Assembly: GCA_947623705.1 (NCBI GenBank)
Contig: CANQHT010000008.1
Coordinates: 1 to 24,277, forward strand
Reading direction: 5' to 3'
Length of the DNA: 24,277 nt
From: an uncultured Bacilli bacterium
Lineage (GTDB): Bacteria > Bacillota_I > Bacilli_A > RF39 > UBA660
Positions within the stretch are counted from its first letter, which is position 1, and every line of letters begins with the position of its first letter. This document shows, piece by piece, positions 21,472 through 24,277 of this stretch. Below the pieces are notes generated by a model, which was not told the DNA's origin, searched no databases, and saw only the letters and a program-made list of their open reading frames with translations. The position numbers were made by a program, and so were the translations under genes.

Positions 21472-23012
21472 AAAAAATAGTAAGTGGGGAAGTTTTACAA
21501 GATAAAATGGTGGAAGCCATTAATTTATTATGTGATACGGTTAAAACAACTTTAGGACCGAAAGGAAGTAATGTAATTATTGATCACTCAAATTTTAGCC
21601 CATTTATTACTAATGATGGGGTAACTATTGCCGAGAATATTTTTAGTGATGATGAAGTTATCAATACGATATTAACGCTTGCCAAAGAAGCGAGTTTAAA
21701 GACCAATACTTTAGTCGGAGATGGGACAACTACAACTTTAGTTTTACTCCAAAGTATTTTTAATAATGGCCTTGATTTAATTAAAAAGGGTGTTAATCCA
21801 ATAATCCTTAAAAAAGAATTAAATAAGGAACTTGAAAATATTATTACAATGTTAAAGGAATATGCAACAATGCCTAGTCAAAGTGATTTAGAACATATTG
21901 CATATATTTCTAGTAATTCCAAGGAAATTGGCAAAATAGTAAGTGAAGTTTACTTAAAAGTTTTAGATAAAAATGCTATTACGATAAAAGAAGGGGAAGA
22001 TGAGGTAACCAAAGTTAATTATTTAAAAGGTTATGCAATTGATTCAATAATCCCATCAATTTATTTTCTAAATGGCCTAAAACAAAAAGTTTATTCTAAT
22101 CCATTTATATTACTTGTCGATAGATGTCTTTATAATTTAGAAGAAGTTAGTCTCGTTTTAAATGAAATTATAACTAAAAAATGTAGTTTAATTATTATGG
22201 CTAGAGATTATACTGAAGAATTTGTCCAAAATATTATTAGTTTAAATATGGAAAATAATTTAGAAATCTTACTTCTTAAAATACCGGGATATGGGTTAAA
22301 TAGTAAACAAATATTAGATGATTTAAAAGTTATTTGTAATGGTGATTTAGTGATAAATAAAGATATTACTTTAGATGATTTAGGTAGGGTTCAAGAAGTT
22401 AGTGTTGATGATGAAAAATGTTTATTTAATTTTAAATATAATGATTTAATTAAGAAAAGAGTATTAGAATTAAATGATATGTTAAATAATACGGATAGTG
22501 AAAAAGAAAATATTGAAGGAAGACTTGCGATGTTTAATAAAGGGATAGCAGAAATCATAGTAGGGGCCAAAACAGTTACTGAAAGAAGAGAAAAAAAGAT
22601 GCGTTATGATGATGCTTTAGGAGCAATTGAGGCTGCCAAAGAAGGAATTGTACCCGGAAGTGGACTTATCTTGAGTTTGATAAGTGAAAGGCTAAATGAA
22701 GATGGTATGGCTAAGGTCATTTTTAAGAAATCTTTATCTAAACCTTTAGAGCAAATTTTAATTAATGCCGGTTTAAATTATCAAGAAATTATAGAAAGAA
22801 TAAAAAATACAAATTATGAGATAATATATAATGTCAAAAGTGAAGAGTATGAAAAAGTAAGGGATACTTTAGTAATTGACCCCGTTAAAGTAGTTATTAA
22901 TGCCCTTGTCAATGCGACCTCTATCGCGTCAATTATTTTAACAACGACTAGTTTAGTTATTAATGAAAACTTAAATAATTTAAATAAAGTCATTGATTAT
23001 AATGAGTTATAG
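21468..23012 (+). CDS. Divergent GroEL-like chaperonin without GroES
   Basis: A 514-residue group I chaperonin homologue. ATPase motifs are intact: TLGPKG (28-33), ITNDG with D50 (E. coli D52) and VGDGTTTT with D85 (E. coli D87). RYDDALGAIEAAKEGIVPGSG covers the E. coli D398 region, though the usual GGG reads GSG. The apical region is recognisable (PFILLVD, IPGYG) but divergent, and the C-terminal Gly-Gly-Met tail is missing. No groES precedes it and there is no CIRCE nearby, so it is probably not the housekeeping GroEL. Its ATG overlaps the DUF4130-type gene stop, so it is expressed with the radical-SAM pair and may fold or assemble it. Confidence 0.88.
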   Translation: MKKIVSGEVLQDKMVEAINLLCDTVKTTLGPKGSNVIIDHSNFSPFITNDGVTIAENIFSDDEVINTILTLAKEASLKTNTLVGDGTTTTLVLLQSIFNNGLDLIKKGVNPIILKKELNKELENIITMLKEYATMPSQSDLEHIAYISSNSKEIGKIVSEVYLKVLDKNAITIKEGEDEVTKVNYLKGYAIDSIIPSIYFLNGLKQKVYSNPFILLVDRCLYNLEEVSLVLNEIITKKCSLIIMARDYTEEFVQNIISLNMENNLEILLLKIPGYGLNSKQILDDLKVICNGDLVINKDITLDDLGRVQEVSVDDEKCLFNFKYNDLIKKRVLELNDMLNNTDSEKENIEGRLAMFNKGIAEIIVGAKTVTERREKKMRYDDALGAIEAAKEGIVPGSGLILSLISERLNEDGMAKVIFKKSLSKPLEQILINAGLNYQEIIERIKNTNYEIIYNVKSEEYEKVRDTLVIDPVKVVINALVNATSIASIILTTTSLVINENLNNLNKVIDYNEL

Positions 23013-23039
23013 ATGAGCAAAAAAATTTATGTTTTGTAA

Positions 23040-23068
23040 TTGACTAATGGTGTTAGTTATGCTAAACT
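23040..23068 (+). promoter_or_regulatory. Promoter of tRNA-Ser
   Basis: TTGACT (23040-23045), a 17-bp spacer and TAAACT (23063-23068) with TGC before it. It ends 19 bases before the tRNA. Confidence 0.7.
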
Positions 23069-23087
23069 ATAGAAGTATTCTTGGTAT

Positions 23088-23178
23088 GGAGTAGTACTCA
23101 AGAGGCTGAAGAGGCGCCCCTGCTAAGGGTGTAGGATGGGAAACTGTCGCGAGAGTTCAAATCTCTCCTGCTCCGCCA
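23088..23178 (+). tRNA. tRNA-Ser(GCU)
   Basis: A 91-base class II tRNA with encoded CCA. Acceptor GGAGTAG pairs with CTGCTCC. The anticodon stem CGCCC/GGGTG encloses CTGCTAA, giving anticodon GCU. It has a long variable arm and a GAGAG/CTCTC T stem with loop TTCAAAT. Confidence 0.95.
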
Positions 23179-23189
23179 TTAAGAATTTT

Positions 23190-23215
23190 AAACCCTATTA
23201 TGGGTTTTTATTTTT
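23190..23215 (+). terminator. Terminator of tRNA-Ser
   Basis: AAACCC (23190-23195) pairs with GGGTTT (23202-23207) around TATTAT, then T-rich sequence. Confidence 0.8.
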
Positions 23216-23236
23216 GCATTAATTATTACATAAAAT

Positions 23237-23288
23237 AAAAAGATTGGCCATAACGACTAATCTTGTCTATTCCTATCGGCACCTGTAT
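23237..23288 (-). ncRNA. Candidate small RNA, about 50 nt, minus strand
   Basis: On the minus strand a promoter at 23323-23294 is followed, after a likely start near 23287, by about 25 bases and a hairpin: AAGATT (23264-23259) with AATCTT (23245-23240). The inner loop carries a short GTC/GGC pairing, and TTTTATTTT follows. No start codon with a Shine-Dalgarno lies within it. It is divergent from the structured RNA at 23381. No Rfam family is recognised. Confidence 0.5.
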
Positions 23289-23293
23289 CTATA

Positions 23294-23323
23294 ATAATAC
23301 ACTAGAGCTTTATTTTAAGTCAA
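23294..23323 (-). promoter_or_regulatory. Promoter of the minus-strand small RNA
   Basis: On the minus strand, TTGACT (23323-23318), an 18-bp spacer and TATTAT (23299-23294). Confidence 0.5.
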
Positions 23324-23345
23324 GATATTTTTGGCTAAATAAAAG

Positions 23346-23375
23346 TTGACAATCTATTAAAAAGTATGGTATAAA
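23346..23375 (+). promoter_or_regulatory. SigA promoter of the structured RNA
   Basis: A perfect TTGACA (23346-23351), an 18-bp spacer and TATAAA (23370-23375) with TGG before it. Predicted start near 23381. Confidence 0.75.
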
Positions 23376-23380
23376 TTAAT

Positions 23381-23526
23381 TGATGGGTAATACCGTTATC
23401 ACTAGAGGTCGGTGGTAATCCACGCTGGTGGACGTTAATATCCAGTATTGTGGTGCAGGCTGTCATCTTATACAGTCCAGACCTTAATTATATTTAAAAG
23501 CAGTCCTTTATAACAAGGACTTTTTA
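23381..23526 (+). ncRNA. Structured RNA of unknown family upstream of the PBECR4-like gene (possible RNA antitoxin)
   Basis: About 145 bases between a strong promoter and an intrinsic terminator. It is clearly more GC-rich than the flanks. Seen pairings: TGAT/ATCA (23381-23384 with 23398-23401); a closing stem AGGTC/GACCT (23406-23410 with 23480-23484); inside it GTGG(TAAT)CCAC (23412-23423), a second hairpin of CTGG with CCAG or TGGA with TCCA (23425-23445), and GGCTGT with ACAGTC (from 23458 and 23472). The first two inner hairpins both contain GGTGG, TAAT and CCA, a weak repeat. The terminator is AGTCCTT (23502-23508) with AAGGACT (23515-23521) and a T tail. There is no ORF. It does not fit T-box, FMN, SRP, 6S, tmRNA or RNase P patterns that I know. 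Confidence 0.65.
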
Positions 23527-23549
23527 TATTCTAAGAAAGTGAGTTAAAA

Positions 23550-24194
23550 ATGTATTATGATTTAATCAAATTAAATAATGTGATGGATATTGAAAAATAT
23601 TCTTTGAAAGATTTAGCATTGTATTTTGAAAAATATGATGGATATGTGTGTAGAATTTTAACTGACATTAGAGAAATAAATTTTAAAATAGAAGCAAGTT
23701 CTCTTCCACATTTAATTGGCCTACATTATGCTTTTAAAGGTGTAAAAAATAAAAATAAATATAAAGGATTATCTGGATTTGAAAAAATAAAAAATGGTGA
23801 AATAACCTATAATGATATTATGAAGGGTATAAAGAACAGCAATGACTTCAAAAGAAATTGGACAAATATTAAAATTAGAATAAAATATCTTCCACTTTTT
23901 TTAAATAATATTGAGAAAAAAACAAAATTAAAAATTAGAGACAATAAACTAATACTTAGAAAAACTAAATTAAATGGTGATTATTTTTTGTATAAAAATG
24001 TTAATAATAATTATCCGATGTTTTCTTTAAAAAATATTGGAAGTGAAAGAATAATACTAGAAACATTTATAGTTGAAAATGATATAACTTTGTTGGGAGC
24101 ATTAGTTGAAGAAAAAATCAAAAATATTTACTTAATTCCCCCATTAGGAATAACATCTCATATTACTACTAAAAAGAAATTTCAAAAAACATAG
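23550..24194 (+). CDS. PBECR4-like nuclease-domain protein (candidate toxin)
   Basis: A 214-residue, Lys/Asn/Ile-rich, basic soluble protein. The segment INFKIEASSLPHLIGLH (about residues 44-60) resembles the (V/I)xFxxxNFPHLTGL signature of PBECR4, a phage- and toxin-associated member of the Barnase/EndoU/ColicinE5-D/RelE-like ribonuclease fold. The C-terminal ERIILETFIVEND block fits the later strands of such domains. No membrane segment or signal peptide is present. It lies 24 bases after the terminator of the structured RNA and has no separate strong promoter, so it is probably expressed by read-through. Its Shine-Dalgarno is weak (GTGAG about 6 bases before the ATG). AT bias is stronger than in the core genes, consistent with transfer next to tRNA-Ser. 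The 83 bases after it (to 24277) hold only a possible TATAAT at 24266-24271. Confidence 0.6.
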   Translation: MYYDLIKLNNVMDIEKYSLKDLALYFEKYDGYVCRILTDIREINFKIEASSLPHLIGLHYAFKGVKNKNKYKGLSGFEKIKNGEITYNDIMKGIKNSNDFKRNWTNIKIRIKYLPLFLNNIEKKTKLKIRDNKLILRKTKLNGDYFLYKNVNNNYPMFSLKNIGSERIILETFIVENDITLLGALVEEKIKNIYLIPPLGITSHITTKKKFQKT

Positions 24195-24277
24195 GTATTA
24201 AAATTAACTATCTATTTTCTTTAAATTTTCATCATCTTTTTCTAGTTATTTTAATGAAGATACGATATAATAATTTT

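Noticed and set aside
23381..23526. T-box leader, FMN riboswitch, SRP, 6S or tmRNA
   Set aside because: The GGTGG and GGTAAT pieces recall T-box and FMN motifs, but the conserved cores are absent. The SRP GGAAG/AGCAG loop and tmRNA ends are absent. 6S would need long closing pairing of its ends, which is not seen inside the predicted transcript.
1..24277. Use of TGA as a tryptophan codon, as in Mollicutes
   Set aside because: comN (1872-1874), miaA (12281-12283) and the 20731-21471 gene end in TGA at the expected lengths, and conserved Trp residues are TGG.
1..24277. CRISPR array, insertion sequence or prophage structural genes
   Set aside because: No regularly spaced repeats, no transposase with terminal inverted repeats, and no phage structural proteins were seen.

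Overview
The window is very AT-rich bacterial chromosome with densely packed, mostly plus-strand genes, strong Shine-Dalgarno sites and T-tailed hairpin terminators. The standard bacterial code applies: TGA ends comN, miaA and the 20731-21471 gene, and Trp is TGG. Spore genes (spoVB, cotE, spoIIAA, a sigF-like gene, spoVAC-AD-AE) and the comN-relA-dtd cluster point to an endospore-forming Bacillota, probably an uncultured Bacilli-related lineage. The exact lineage is an inference.

Layout. 1-4452: a fragment resembling an Rpn nuclease, then spoVB (minus) divergent from comN-relA-dtd, a compressed form of an arrangement known from Bacillus. 4473-6909: an unusual sigma-70 factor with a long N-terminal extension, overlapped by a second protein that carries a region-4-like segment. 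6916-8138: cotE behind a mother-cell-type promoter, then rpsP-khpA. 8154-10764: a fusion of a decayed IspH-like domain to a polyprenyl synthase, followed by a membrane-anchored unknown. 10805-13762: hsp20 under a CIRCE operator, miaA, and a surface protein whose promoter spacer holds a run of eight G. 13780-16652: spoIIAA-sigF-spoVAC-spoVAD-spoVAE with a Spo0A box in front and a sigma-G promoter inside, but no spoIIAB.

16687-19410: tRNA-Arg(CCU) with a 2.6 kb islet at its 3' end. The islet is bounded by a 27-bp exact repeat of the tRNA end and carries one gene, a single-chain type IIG restriction-modification enzyme. 19476-23012: a radical-SAM DNA-repair-type protein, its usual DUF4130-type partner, and a divergent GroEL paralogue in one coupled operon. 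23040-24194: tRNA-Ser(GCU), a small minus-strand RNA candidate, a structured plus-strand RNA with its own promoter and terminator, and a PBECR4-like nuclease gene. This last unit has the layout of a type III (RNA antitoxin) toxin-antitoxin locus.

Best candidates for undescribed biology: the RNA-PBECR4 locus; the tRNA-Arg restriction islet; the sigF operon without its anti-sigma gene; the IspH-like/prenyl synthase fusion; and the poly-G promoter switch.
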